Shown here one piece after another: positions 1-6,882 of a stretch of DNA of 8,950 nucleotides. Position 1 is the first letter of the stretch. Each line of letters starts with the position of its first letter. Origin of the DNA: Acidobacteriota bacterium (lineage in GTDB: Bacteria > Acidobacteriota > UBA6911 > JACQSX01); contig JACQGG010000035.1 in the NCBI GenBank assembly GCA_016199665.1, forward strand, positions 1 through 8,950, read 5' to 3'. The notes under the pieces are model-generated. The model made no database searches. It had not been told where the DNA came from and saw only the letters and a program-made list of their open reading frames with translations. The position numbers and the translations under genes are program-made.

Positions 1-34
1 GGTCTGATCTTGGCGAAAGCGACTTACAAGCTCT

Positions 35-62
35 GTCCGCTCCCTGACGGTCGCGGCTCGGA
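35..62 (+). repeat. GC-rich dispersed repeat (family A), copy 1, downstream of ahcY
   Basis: It reads GTCCGCTCCCTGACGGTCGC followed by GGCTCGGA, in the 107-base tail after the ahcY stop. A near-identical 28-base copy is at 3914-3941. Between it and the ahcY stop is a short low-complexity stretch (about 88-106) where the TCCGCA/TCCGCAAT unit recurs. No rho-independent terminator for ahcY is visible. Confidence 0.6.
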
Positions 63-107
63 TGCTCGATTCACACGCCGCTCTCCCCAATCCGCACTCC
101 GCAATCG

Positions 108-1379
108 CTACGTTCCCTCTTCCCAGCTCTCCAAATAGTCCTTCTGCTCCTGGGTCAAGCCGTCGATCTGGACTCCCATCGTTGCCAGCTTGAGCCGGGC
201 GATTTCCCGGTCAATTTCGGCAGGCACAGGGTAGACCTGGTTTTTCAATCTTCCCCGGTTCTTTGCCAGGTGTTCAACCGACAGCGCCTGATTGGCAAAC
301 GACATATCCATGACCGAGGCGGGATGCCCCTCGGCGCTGGCCAGATTGATCAGCCTTCCCTCTCCCAGCAGACAGATCCGCCTTCCATCCTCCATTTCGT
401 ATTCTTCGACAAAGTCTCGGGTTGCCCGCTTTGCCTTCGACAGCGACTCCAGCGCGGGGATGTCCAGCTCAACATTGAAGTGTCCGGAGTTGCACACCAC
501 CGCACCCTCCTGCATCACCTCGAAGTGCTCCCGCCGAATCACGTTCTTGTTGCCGGTCAGCGTCACGAATATGCGGCCGATCCTGGCGGCTTCCCCAATC
601 GGCATCACTCTGTATCCGTCCATCACCGCTTCCAGCGCCTTGATCGGGTCCACCTCGGTAATGATCACGTTGGCGCCCATTCCGCGGGCCCGCATTGCCA
701 CGCCGCGCCCGCACCAGCCGTATCCCGCAATAACCAGATTCGTGCCGGCAAGCAGCAGGTTGGTTGCCCGGATGATGCCGTCCACTGTGGACTGCCCCGT
801 CCCATAGCGATTGTCGAAGAGGTGCTTGGTCTCGGCGTCATTGACCGAGATCACCGGGAACTGCAGGACCCCGTTTTTGGCCATGCTGCGCAGCCGGATC
901 ACTCCGGTCGTGGTCTCCTCGGTGCCGCCGATGATGTCGAGAATGAGATCCTTCCGGGCGCTGAGGATCTGCGTCACCAGATCGGCACCGTCGTCCATAG
1001 TAATCTGCGGTTTGTGCTCCAGTGCCGCGCTGATGTGGTTGTAGTAGGTTGCGTTGTCTTCGCCTTTGATCGCGTAAACAGACAAGCCATAGTCCTGCAC
1101 CAGGGAGGCGGCTACGTCGTCCTGGGTGCTCAGCGGATTGGAAGCGCACAAACAAAGATCGGCCCCGCCCTCCTTCAAGGTCCTCGCCAGATTGGCGGTT
1201 TCCGTCGTAACATGCAGACAGGCAGAGATGCGAATGCCCTGCAGCGGTTTCTCCCTGCGAAAGCGATCGCGAATCTGAGCCAGAACCGGCATGGAATGAT
1301 CCGCCCACGCGATGCGGTGCTTCCCCCTTCCGCTTAAGCTGATGTCCTTAATGTCGTACTGCTTGGTGTCGTAGGGCAT
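108..1379 (-). CDS. ahcY: Adenosylhomocysteinase (S-adenosyl-L-homocysteine hydrolase), short archaeal-like form
   Basis: This cytosolic NAD-dependent enzyme reversibly splits S-adenosylhomocysteine into homocysteine and adenosine, relieving product inhibition of methyltransferases. The 423-residue protein shows the family landmarks in order: LHVTTET near residues 55-61, DDGADL at 129-134, GGTEETTTGV at 151-160, the catalytic stretch NDAETKHLFDNRYGTG at 180-195 (K185, D189 and N190 match the family's catalytic Lys, Asp and Asn), the NAD-binding Rossmann loop GYGWCGRG at 219-226, SGHFNVELD at 298-306, and GRLINLASAEGHP at 341-353. The C terminus ends in YLESWEEGT rather than the Lys/Tyr-containing tail of the longer eukaryotic and proteobacterial enzymes, which resembles archaeal and Thermotoga-type enzymes. 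The ATG at 1377-1379 has a GAGGAG ribosome site at 1391-1396. It lies 52 bases after metK on the same strand, so co-transcription is likely. No frameshift or missing catalytic residue is seen. Confidence 0.97.
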   Translation of the reverse strand: MPYDTKQYDIKDISLSGRGKHRIAWADHSMPVLAQIRDRFRREKPLQGIRISACLHVTTETANLARTLKEGGADLCLCASNPLSTQDDVAASLVQDYGLSVYAIKGEDNATYYNHISAALEHKPQITMDDGADLVTQILSARKDLILDIIGGTEETTTGVIRLRSMAKNGVLQFPVISVNDAETKHLFDNRYGTGQSTVDGIIRATNLLLAGTNLVIAGYGWCGRGVAMRARGMGANVIITEVDPIKALEAVMDGYRVMPIGEAARIGRIFVTLTGNKNVIRREHFEVMQEGAVVCNSGHFNVELDIPALESLSKAKRATRDFVEEYEMEDGRRICLLGEGRLINLASAEGHPASVMDMSFANQALSVEHLAKNRGRLKNQVYPVPAEIDREIARLKLATMGVQIDGLTQEQKDYLESWEEGT

Positions 1380-1390
1380 GTGGGAGATGT

Positions 1391-1396
1391 CTCCTC
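1391..1396 (-). promoter_or_regulatory. Ribosome binding site of ahcY
   Basis: The minus strand reads GAGGAG about 11 bases before the ATG of ahcY, inside the 52-base gap after metK. It supports the chosen start. No terminator or riboswitch-sized structure fits in this gap, which favours read-through from metK. Confidence 0.6.
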
Positions 1397-1431
1397 GTCC
1401 TTGGAATTAACTTGGAACCTGCGCGGCGGGA

Positions 1432-2613
1432 CTACTTTATGGCCGCAACTTTGGCGTCGCCTCTGACTCCCAGGGCACTCTGCAAGGCTGCAACTTTGTC
1501 GGTTGCTTCCCAGGTAAATTCCGGTTCGTTCCGGCCAAAATGGCCGAAAGCCGCGGTTTTTCTGAAAATCGGGCGCCGGAGATTCAGGCTCTCGATAATC
1601 CCCAGCGGAGTCAGCCTGAAATGCGCACGCACCAGCTCTTCCAGCTTCGCCTCATCCACGCTGCCGGTCTCCTTGGTGTCAATCAATACCGAGACGGGAT
1701 CCGCAATGCCGATGGCGTACGCCAGCTGCACTTCGCAGCGATCCGCGAGTCCGGCCGCGACAATATTCTTAGCAATGTGCCGGGCCATGTAGGAGGCGGA
1801 ACGGTCGACCTTGGTCGGATCCTTCCCGGAAAAGGCGCCGCCGCCATGACTCCCAACGCCGCCGTAGGTATCCACGATGATCTTGCGGCCCGTCACCCCG
1901 CAATCGCCCTGCGGCCCTCCGGTGGCAAACCGGCCGGTCGGATTAATATAAATCTTGGTTTTTGAATCCATCAGGTGCGCCGGAACCGCCTCCCGGATGA
2001 TCCTGGCCTCGACTTCAGCGCGAAGCTGCTCGCTGGAAACATCCGGACTGTGCTGGGTTGAAACCACCACCGTATCGACACGCACCGGACGGCTTCCTTC
2101 GTACTGCACGGTCACCTGCGATTTTCCATCGGGCCGGAGCCAGCGCAGCAGGTTCTCGCGGCGCGCCTGGGAGAGCCGGCGCGTGAGGCGATGCGCCAGC
2201 GTGATCGGCAATGGCATAAGTTCGGGAGTTTCATTGCACGCATAACCAAACATCAATCCCTGGTCTCCTGCGCCCCCCGTGTTGACTCCCATGGCGATGT
2301 CCGGAGACTGCCTGTCGATGGAACAAATCACCGCGCAGGTCTCGCAGTCGAAGCCGTACTTGGCCCGCGTGTACCCCACCTCGCGGATCGTGCCGCGGAC
2401 AATGCTTGCGTAGTCGAGCGACGCTTTGGTGGTGATTTCACCGGCGACAAACGCCAGGCCGGTCGTCACCAGCGTCTCGCAGGCAACGCGGCCCATCGGG
2501 TCCTCGGCCATGACGGCGTCCAGAACGGAATCAGAAATCTGGTCGGCAATCTTGTCCGGATGCCCTTCGGTAACGGACTCGGACGTGAACAAATGTTGCC
2601 CTTTGATGGCCAT
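1432..2613 (-). CDS. metK: S-adenosylmethionine synthase (methionine adenosyltransferase)
   Basis: This cytosolic enzyme condenses methionine with ATP to give S-adenosylmethionine, phosphate and diphosphate. The protein has 393 residues, close to the usual length of 380-400. Visible motifs are FTSESVTEGHPDK at 9-21 (ATP and Mg site), DPMGRVACE at 38-46, the first family signature GAGDQGLMFGYA at 114-125, and the glycine-rich second signature GGGAFSGKD at 257-265. The frame stays open upstream to 2691, but the family N terminus begins at MAIKGQHLF, and the ATG at 2611-2613 has AGGAG at 2621-2625, so the shorter start is chosen. The gene is followed by ahcY, giving a methyl-cycle operon: MetK makes the donor and AhcY clears the by-product. 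A possible structured leader and a candidate promoter lie just upstream. Confidence 0.97.
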   Translation of the reverse strand: MAIKGQHLFTSESVTEGHPDKIADQISDSVLDAVMAEDPMGRVACETLVTTGLAFVAGEITTKASLDYASIVRGTIREVGYTRAKYGFDCETCAVICSIDRQSPDIAMGVNTGGAGDQGLMFGYACNETPELMPLPITLAHRLTRRLSQARRENLLRWLRPDGKSQVTVQYEGSRPVRVDTVVVSTQHSPDVSSEQLRAEVEARIIREAVPAHLMDSKTKIYINPTGRFATGGPQGDCGVTGRKIIVDTYGGVGSHGGGAFSGKDPTKVDRSASYMARHIAKNIVAAGLADRCEVQLAYAIGIADPVSVLIDTKETGSVDEAKLEELVRAHFRLTPLGIIESLNLRRPIFRKTAAFGHFGRNEPEFTWEATDKVAALQSALGVRGDAKVAAIK

Positions 2614-2620
2614 GCATCTT

Positions 2621-2625
2621 CTCCT
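2621..2625 (-). promoter_or_regulatory. Ribosome binding site of metK, fixing the start
   Basis: The minus strand reads AGGAG seven bases before the ATG at 2611-2613. It decides between this start and the longer open frame reaching 2691, whose extra 26 residues do not look like the MetK N terminus. Confidence 0.75.
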
Positions 2626-2701
2626 GAAATGATTTTCCGCCTCTCTTTCAGACAATACAGGCAAGCCCGCGCAGCCGCAACCGCGTGCCAAAGAGGAAGG
2701 C
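2624..2701 (-). promoter_or_regulatory. Possible structured leader of metK with competing hairpins
   Basis: In the transcribed strand a 10-pair stem with a two-base bulge can form between 2690-2701 and 2639-2648 (AAAGAG plus AGGC against their partners). It encloses a GC-rich inner hairpin at about 2660-2689. A second 6-pair hairpin, CTGAAA with TTTCAG (2646-2651 with 2624-2629), ends inside the ribosome site and shares bases 2646-2648 with the first stem, so both cannot form at once. Such an arrangement resembles a translational control switch, but the second stem is short with a 16-base loop. I do not recognise a known SAM or SAH riboswitch consensus. Confidence 0.22.
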
Positions 2702-2725
2702 GCCTGAATTAAAACTAAAAGGGGT

Positions 2726-2755
2726 AGGCTAGCATATCGGCTGCGCGCCGGTCAA
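2726..2755 (-). promoter_or_regulatory. Candidate sigma-70 promoter for metK-ahcY
   Basis: The minus strand has TTGACC (2750-2755) and, 18 bases on, TAGCCT (2726-2731). The -35 is good and the -10 is weak. The position suits a leader of roughly 110 bases before metK. It is a consensus match only. Confidence 0.3.
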
Positions 2756-2779
2756 ATTCAAAACAAGCCCCGGCGGTCA

Positions 2780-3664
2780 TCAAGCCCGCGGATGAAACTG
2801 GTCATAGATCCGCCGCAGCCGCTCCTGGGTGACGTGGGTATAAATCTGCGTGGTGGAGATGTCGGCGTGTCCCAGCATCATCTGCTCAGAGCGCAGGTCG
2901 GCGCCATGTTCCAACAGGTGCGTGGCGAAGCTGTGGCGCAGCGCGTGGGGAGAGAGAGGGCGCCGCAGGCCGGCGGCCTTTCCATGTTTTTTCAGCAATT
3001 CCCAGAAGCGTTGGCGCGTTAACTTCGACCCTTGCTGGCTGAGAAAAAGAAAGTCGCTGCTCCGTCGAGCCAAAAACCGGCAGCGCCCGTTCTCAAGATA
3101 TCTGGAGATCCACCGCTGCGCCGTCTCTCCCAAAGGGACCACCCGCTCCTTGTTGCCTTTCCCGACGCAGCGGACATATCCCACGCCGGTGTTGACGTCC
3201 TCCAGGCGCAAGCTGACCAGTTCGCTGACCCGCAACCCAGTAGCGTAGAGGGTTTCTATCATTGCCTTGTCTCGCAAGCCGTGCCGGGTGGAGAAATCCG
3301 GGGCCGCCAGGATGGCCTCAACTTCCGATTCGGTCAGGTACTTTGGCAGTCGATTCCACGATCTTGGGCTTTCCAGATTTTCCGTCGGATCCGCCGTAAT
3401 CTTGCCATCCAGGAGGAGGAAGCGGTAGAAAGTCCTGAGACTGACGGTGAGTCGCGCTACCGAGCGTGCGCCGAGGCCGGGCTTTTGTCGCGCGAGAAAT
3501 TCGACAAGATCCGCGTGCCGCAGCTCCTGGCAGGACCAGCCCCTGCCGGCCAGGAAGTTGAACAATTTTATCAGATCGCGGCGATAGGCCGTGACTGTGT
3601 TCCGGCTCAGTCCCCTCTCAACCTTCAAGTAGGAGCAAAACTGGTCGAGAATCGGTAAGTCCAT
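2780..3664 (-). CDS. xerD: Site-specific tyrosine recombinase XerD
   Basis: This is a Xer-family recombinase that with a partner Xer protein resolves chromosome dimers at dif during division. The 294-residue protein (E. coli XerD has 298) has an N-terminal core-binding SAM-like domain at about 1-90 and a catalytic domain at about 105-290. All expected catalytic residues are present: R145 (ATGLR), K169 (GKGNKER), H240 and R243 (PHALRHSFATHLLEHGADLR), H266 (LGHADIS), and the nucleophile Y275 (TTQIYTHV). The IYTHV motif and the HPRA C terminus favour XerD over XerC or phage integrases, although XerC ends similarly. The ATG at 3662-3664 has no clear Shine-Dalgarno sequence. The gene lies between metK and a repeat-filled gap, with no phage genes or attachment site beside it, which fits a housekeeping role rather than an integrase. 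Confidence 0.93.
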   Translation of the reverse strand: MDLPILDQFCSYLKVERGLSRNTVTAYRRDLIKLFNFLAGRGWSCQELRHADLVEFLARQKPGLGARSVARLTVSLRTFYRFLLLDGKITADPTENLESPRSWNRLPKYLTESEVEAILAAPDFSTRHGLRDKAMIETLYATGLRVSELVSLRLEDVNTGVGYVRCVGKGNKERVVPLGETAQRWISRYLENGRCRFLARRSSDFLFLSQQGSKLTRQRFWELLKKHGKAAGLRRPLSPHALRHSFATHLLEHGADLRSEQMMLGHADISTTQIYTHVTQERLRRIYDQFHPRA

Positions 3665-3683
3665 CTCAGGAATGCGATCTTTC

Positions 3684-3696
3684 GCCGCTTCGCGGC
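3684..3696. repeat. GCCGC-TTC-GCGGC palindrome upstream of xerD
   Basis: Perfect 5-base inverted repeat with a TTC spacer, about 20 bases before the xerD start. The same palindrome recurs at 3756-3768 and, with TTG, at 3832-3844, and inverted at 7300-7312. Confidence 0.6.
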
Positions 3697-3720
3697 TTGT
3701 CTCGACTGGGGGGACCGATC

Positions 3721-3770
3721 ACCGAGGGCTCACGCCCTCGGCTACAATTCTGGCAGCCGCTTCGCGGCGC
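3721..3770 (+). repeat. Composite two-hairpin repeat, copy 1
   Basis: The first module is CCGAGGGC-TCAC-GCCCTCGG (3722-3741), a perfect 8-pair hairpin with a 4-base loop. It is followed by CTACAATTCTG and then the GCCGC-TTC-GCGGC palindrome (3756-3768). The same module order is found inverted at 7296-7346 and direct at 7532-7580. Compact palindromic intergenic modules of this kind resemble REP/BIME elements; no RAYT transposase is in the window. Confidence 0.8.
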
Positions 3771-3788
3771 TGATTGGATTTGGTCCCT
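3750..3788 (+). repeat. 39-base direct repeat, copy 1
   Basis: It is identical to 3826-3864 except for one base (C to G at the centre of the palindrome). It contains the GCCGC-TTC-GCGGC palindrome followed by GCTGATTGGATTTGGTCCCT. The offset between copies is 76 bases, with a 37-base non-repeated spacer. Confidence 0.85.
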
Positions 3789-3825
3789 GAGTTCTATCAT
3801 GCCCGGTCTGTCAATCATGAAGCGC

Positions 3826-3864
3826 CTGGCAGCCGCTTGGCGGCGCTGATTGGATTTGGTCCCT
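3826..3864 (+). repeat. 39-base direct repeat, copy 2
   Basis: This is the second copy of the repeat at 3750-3788, with one mismatch (palindrome loop TTG instead of TTC). It lacks the CCGAGGGC hairpin that precedes copy 1, so a partial duplication of the composite element is likely. Confidence 0.85.
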
Positions 3865-3913
3865 TTTATTCCGGCTCGTCCGGCTTGCGGAGTGGACCTG
3901 TCGGCATAAGAGG

Positions 3914-3941
3914 GTCCGCTCGCTGACGCCCGGGGCTCGGA
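3914..3941 (+). repeat. GC-rich dispersed repeat (family A), copy 2
   Basis: It reads GTCCGCTCGCTGACG and then a C/G-rich stretch ending GGCTCGGA. It matches 35-62 over the whole 28 bases with a few changes. It is related to the copies at 8582-8610, 8826-8856 and 8897-8927. Confidence 0.6.
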
Positions 3942-4064
3942 TTTTTCACCCAGACTCATCGGGAGCGCTTCATGCAATCAAGCGCCGGAACCGCAAGCAT
4001 TGGACATCCAGAATGAACCCTCATGGCTCCAATCTAAGCACTTCGATTCATTCCTTCACAAACT

Positions 4065-5654
4065 CTAATCTGCAGCGTGCCATTTTCGGCGCAGGGCCTT
4101 CCAAAGTATTTCAATTTCAAGAACCCCCAGCAGCCGGCACAGAAAGGCGTAAACGCCGCAGGCTGCGCAAATAATTGTTACCAGCACCGCAATCAGAGAA
4201 AGGGAGCGATCCGTCCACTCCGAAGGGATCAGGAAATAGGCTCCGAAGACAACCACGCCCATCCCCACCGATGCCAGCGTACATCGAAAGAAAGTCGGGA
4301 GCAACCGCTCGGTTGCTCCAAAGGCCCCCGCCTTCAGGCGAAACTGGCGGGAGAGGAGCGCGACGTTCAGCCACGAAGTCACCGATGTCCCCAGGGCGAG
4401 TCCCATGTACCCCAGCGGGCGAATCAAGGCAAGATTGAGAAGAACGTTGAGCGCAACAGCCGCCATGGAAATGCGCATGGGAGTGCGCGTATCATTAAGC
4501 GCATAAAACGTCGGGACGAAAATTTTTGCACAGCTATAGGCGAACAGTCCTGCCGAATACGCGATCAGCGCCTGGGCGGTGGCCGCCGTGTCCGCCGGTG
4601 TAAACTTTCCCCGCTGGTACAACATTGCGATAATGGGATGGCTGAGGACAATCAATCCCACGGTGGAAGGAATATTCAGCAGCATCACCATTCTCAGGGA
4701 GTTGGCCAGAGTTTGTTTCAGGCCTTCCATATCGTTGCGCGCCGCGTCCAGGGAGGTTTCGCGAAGATTGACCGTGGCGACCGCCACCCCGAACAGACCG
4801 ATTGGGAGATAAATCAGACGAAACGCGTAATTGAGCCACGACACCGGCCCGTCCCCCGGCAGCGAGGCAGCCAGTTGCCGGTTTACTACCAGATTGATCT
4901 GCACTGCCGCCAATCCCAAGGTGGCCGGCAGCATCAGCCTCCCCATATGGCGCAATCCGGGATGGGCCAAGTCCAGCCGGGGGGAATAGCGGAATCCTTC
5001 CCGCCGCAGCAAGGGCGCCTGCGCCAGAAACTGTCCCATCCCCCCCACCAGCGCGCCTACTGCCATGGCCAGAATTCCCTCATGGCCGTGCCTCTGGAAA
5101 ACCGGTACCAGGAGGATGCCGGCCAGAATGTTGCCGATGTTGAAAAGCGCGGGAGCCACGGCAGGGACAAAGAATTTGCCGAGCGCGTTCAGAATGCCCA
5201 TGCTGACTGCCGCCAGCGCCACCATCAGCAGGAACGGGGACATGATGCGGGTGAGTGCCGCGGTCAGCTCGACTTTGCCCGGAGTCTGAATAAAACCATA
5301 GGCAAATAGCAACACGAAATACTTGGCCGACAGGAATATCAGGATGGTAAACAGGCTGAGGACGACCAGCAGGGCGTTGATCACCACATTGGCCAGCTTC
5401 CACGCTTCCTGCCTCGAACGGTTGGTCAGGTAGTCGGTGAAAGTGGGCACGAAGGCCGCGGAAAGGGCGCCCTCGGCAAACAGATCCCGCAGCAGGTTGG
5501 GGATCATAAAGGCGACGTTGAACGCGTCGGTCACCATGCTCGCGCCAAACAGCGCCGCGAACACCTGGTCACGCACCAGTCCGGAGATGCGACTGATCAG
5601 TGTGGCCAGGCTCACGATGCCGGCGGCACGCGCTGCCCCGTGCGCGCGGCTCAT
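4065..5654 (-). CDS. murJ: Lipid II flippase MurJ (MviN family), inner-membrane protein
   Basis: MurJ moves the peptidoglycan precursor lipid II from the inner to the outer face of the cytoplasmic membrane. The 529-residue protein has the family length (about 500-530) and a run of hydrophobic segments consistent with 14 membrane helices. The N terminus carries the hallmark ISRISGLVRDQVFAALFG (residues 20-37) and IPNLLRDLFAEGALSAAFVP (51-70). Charged residues corresponding to those essential in E. coli MurJ are visible: R22, R28, D43, R56 and R279 (NYAFRL). The frame stays open upstream to 5972, into lpxD on the other strand, but MSRAHGAARAAGIV at ATG 5652-5654 fits the family N terminus, so the shorter start is used. 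No strong Shine-Dalgarno sequence precedes it. It is transcribed divergently from lpxD; the two share an envelope theme. Confidence 0.95.
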   Translation of the reverse strand: MSRAHGAARAAGIVSLATLISRISGLVRDQVFAALFGASMVTDAFNVAFMIPNLLRDLFAEGALSAAFVPTFTDYLTNRSRQEAWKLANVVINALLVVLSLFTILIFLSAKYFVLLFAYGFIQTPGKVELTAALTRIMSPFLLMVALAAVSMGILNALGKFFVPAVAPALFNIGNILAGILLVPVFQRHGHEGILAMAVGALVGGMGQFLAQAPLLRREGFRYSPRLDLAHPGLRHMGRLMLPATLGLAAVQINLVVNRQLAASLPGDGPVSWLNYAFRLIYLPIGLFGVAVATVNLRETSLDAARNDMEGLKQTLANSLRMVMLLNIPSTVGLIVLSHPIIAMLYQRGKFTPADTAATAQALIAYSAGLFAYSCAKIFVPTFYALNDTRTPMRISMAAVALNVLLNLALIRPLGYMGLALGTSVTSWLNVALLSRQFRLKAGAFGATERLLPTFFRCTLASVGMGVVVFGAYFLIPSEWTDRSLSLIAVLVTIICAACGVYAFLCRLLGVLEIEILWKALRRKWHAAD

Positions 5655-5773
5655 GTTCGCGCGCCGGCAGAAGGAGCCGCCGCCGACAAGGTCGTTCGGA
5701 TAGACTGCGCGCAAAGCAGTAGGCGGGCTCGACGCATCGACGTTGGTCGGCTTCCCCTGAGGCGACAGACCGT

Positions 5774-5802
5774 TTGAATCATGGACACCGCTGTAATACG
5801 AT
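5774..5802 (+). promoter_or_regulatory. Candidate sigma-70 promoter for lpxD
   Basis: TTGAAT (5774-5779) and TACGAT (5797-5802) are separated by the optimal 17 bases within the 199-base divergent gap between murJ and lpxD. This would give a leader of about 45 bases. It is a consensus match only. I could not pick an equally good promoter for murJ on the opposite strand. Confidence 0.45.
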
Positions 5803-5833
5803 ACGTCGCTTGCGGATGGTAGCACAGCAAAAC

Positions 5834-5847
5834 AGGAGCGCCCAAGG
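5834..5847 (+). promoter_or_regulatory. Ribosome binding region of lpxD
   Basis: AGGAG (5834-5838) lies 15 bases before the ATG at 5854, and a weaker AAGG (5844-5847) lies 6 bases before it. AGGAG is rather distant, so the closer AAGG may contribute. The start is confirmed mainly by the match to the LpxD N terminus. Confidence 0.45.
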
Positions 5848-5853
5848 CCAATC

Positions 5854-6882
5854 ATGAGGTTGTCCGAGATCGCGAGACGGCTGGAATGCGAGTTGCGGGG
5901 CGGCGACGCTGAGATTTCGCGAGTGATGGGCATCGAGAAGGCGGGTCCCGGAGATCTGACCTTCATTGCCAACAGGAAGTACGTCCATTACCTGAAAACA
6001 ACCCGGGCGTCTGCCGTCATCCTCGGCCTCGAGGTCTCCGATGTGAAAATTCCCAGCTTGCGCACGGCCAATCCTTATCTTGCTTTTGCCCGCGCCATCG
6101 AGTTTTTTTACCGGCCGCCGGCGCCATCGCCAGGCATTGATCCCACGGCGGTGATCCATTCCACATCCCGGATCGGCGCCAACGCCAGCATCGGGGCCCA
6201 TGTCGTGGTGCAGCAGGAAACCGAAGTAGGAAATGATGTGACGCTTTATCCCAACTGCACCCTTTATCCGCACGTCCGGATCGGCGACGGCTGCATGCTT
6301 CACTCCAACGTGGTCGTGCGCGAATATGTGCAGATCGGCAAGCGATGCGTCATCCAGAATGGCGCCGTCATCGGCGGCGATGGATTCGGCTTTGCGCCGG
6401 TGGGCGACGGCACGTACCACAAGATTGTCCAGTCGGGAACGGTGGTACTGGAAGATGACGTCGAGGTGGGCGCCAACAGCACCATCGACCGCGCGGCAGT
6501 GGGAGAAACGCGCATCCGCTGCGGGGCAAAAATCGATAACCTGGTCCAGATCGGGCACGGGTCCGACGTTGGAGAGAACACAGTCCTGGCGGCACAGGTG
6601 GGAATTGCCGGTTCTACCGTCGTCGGCAAGAACGTCATGCTCGGCGGGCAAGTGGGCGCGGCCGGCCACCTCCGTATCGGGGATCGAGTGGTCGCCACCG
6701 CGCAGACCGGTATCCCCAATTCGGTAGAGGAGGGCAAGATCGTCAGCGGCTATCCTGCCATCGACAACATCGACTGGCGCAAGGCCAGCGCAGTTTTTCC
6801 CACGCTGCCACAAATGCAGAAGCGGATTCGCGAATTGGAAAAGTTGGTGGCCGAGCTCAGGAGAAAGTCCAGCGAGCCTTAA
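5854..6882 (+). CDS. lpxD: UDP-3-O-acylglucosamine N-acyltransferase LpxD
   Basis: LpxD transfers a 3-hydroxyacyl chain from acyl carrier protein to the 2-amino group of UDP-3-O-acylglucosamine, the third step of lipid A synthesis, in the cytoplasm. The 342-residue protein has an N-terminal uridine-binding domain (about 1-95, with AGPGDLTFIANRKYVHYL at 30-47). A left-handed beta-helix of hexapeptide repeats follows (about 97-290), then a C-terminal helix with coiled-coil character (about 315-339). The active-site histidine is H235 in NLVQIGHGSDVGENT, matching E. coli H239. GGDGFGFAP (174-182) and GANSTIDRA (207-215) are conserved family blocks. LpxD enzymes are typically trimers. The gene stands alone here, not in the usual bamA-skp-lpxD-fabZ-lpxA run, and is divergent from murJ. 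It shows that the organism is Gram-negative with lipopolysaccharide. Confidence 0.96.
   Translation: MRLSEIARRLECELRGGDAEISRVMGIEKAGPGDLTFIANRKYVHYLKTTRASAVILGLEVSDVKIPSLRTANPYLAFARAIEFFYRPPAPSPGIDPTAVIHSTSRIGANASIGAHVVVQQETEVGNDVTLYPNCTLYPHVRIGDGCMLHSNVVVREYVQIGKRCVIQNGAVIGGDGFGFAPVGDGTYHKIVQSGTVVLEDDVEVGANSTIDRAAVGETRIRCGAKIDNLVQIGHGSDVGENTVLAAQVGIAGSTVVGKNVMLGGQVGAAGHLRIGDRVVATAQTGIPNSVEEGKIVSGYPAIDNIDWRKASAVFPTLPQMQKRIRELEKLVAELRRKSSEP

Larger units (their letters stand above)
3665..4064. other. 400-base intergenic region between murJ and xerD, filled with repeats
   Basis: No convincing gene is present. An open frame on the minus strand crosses it but only translates repeat sequence. The content is three GCCGC-TTS-GCGGC palindromes (3684-3696, 3756-3768, 3832-3844), one CCGAGGGC hairpin (3722-3741), a 39-base direct repeat in two copies, and a GC-rich repeat at 3914-3941. 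There is also a 6-base-pair stem GCGCTT/AAGCGC (3965-3970 with 3980-3985). None has a T-run, so no classical terminator is seen for murJ, and no clear promoter for xerD was recognised. Confidence 0.7.

Noticed and set aside
270..1337. Long open frame on the plus strand opposite ahcY
   Set aside because: A mirror frame of a GC-rich coding gene; the opposite strand has all AhcY motifs in order.
2780..3664. Reading the tyrosine recombinase as a phage or genomic-island integrase
   Set aside because: Length, IYTHV motif and HPRA end match housekeeping XerD, and no tRNA attachment site or mobile genes flank it.
3750..3864. CRISPR-like spacing: 39-base repeat with a 37-base spacer; also 35/33 at 7643-7745 and 31/40 at 8826-8927
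   Set aside because: Each has only two copies, the repeats belong to dispersed intergenic families found elsewhere in the window in both orientations, and no cas genes are nearby.
3666..3977. 103-codon open frame on the minus strand between murJ and xerD
   Set aside because: It translates the repeats directly and has no protein-like character, ribosome site or family match.
3965..3985. GCGCTT/AAGCGC stem as a terminator for murJ
   Set aside because: Only six pairs with a nine-base loop and no T-run on the transcribed side.
4077..5309. 410-codon open frame on the plus strand opposite murJ
   Set aside because: Shadow of murJ, very rich in Gln, Arg and His with no membrane segments or known domain.
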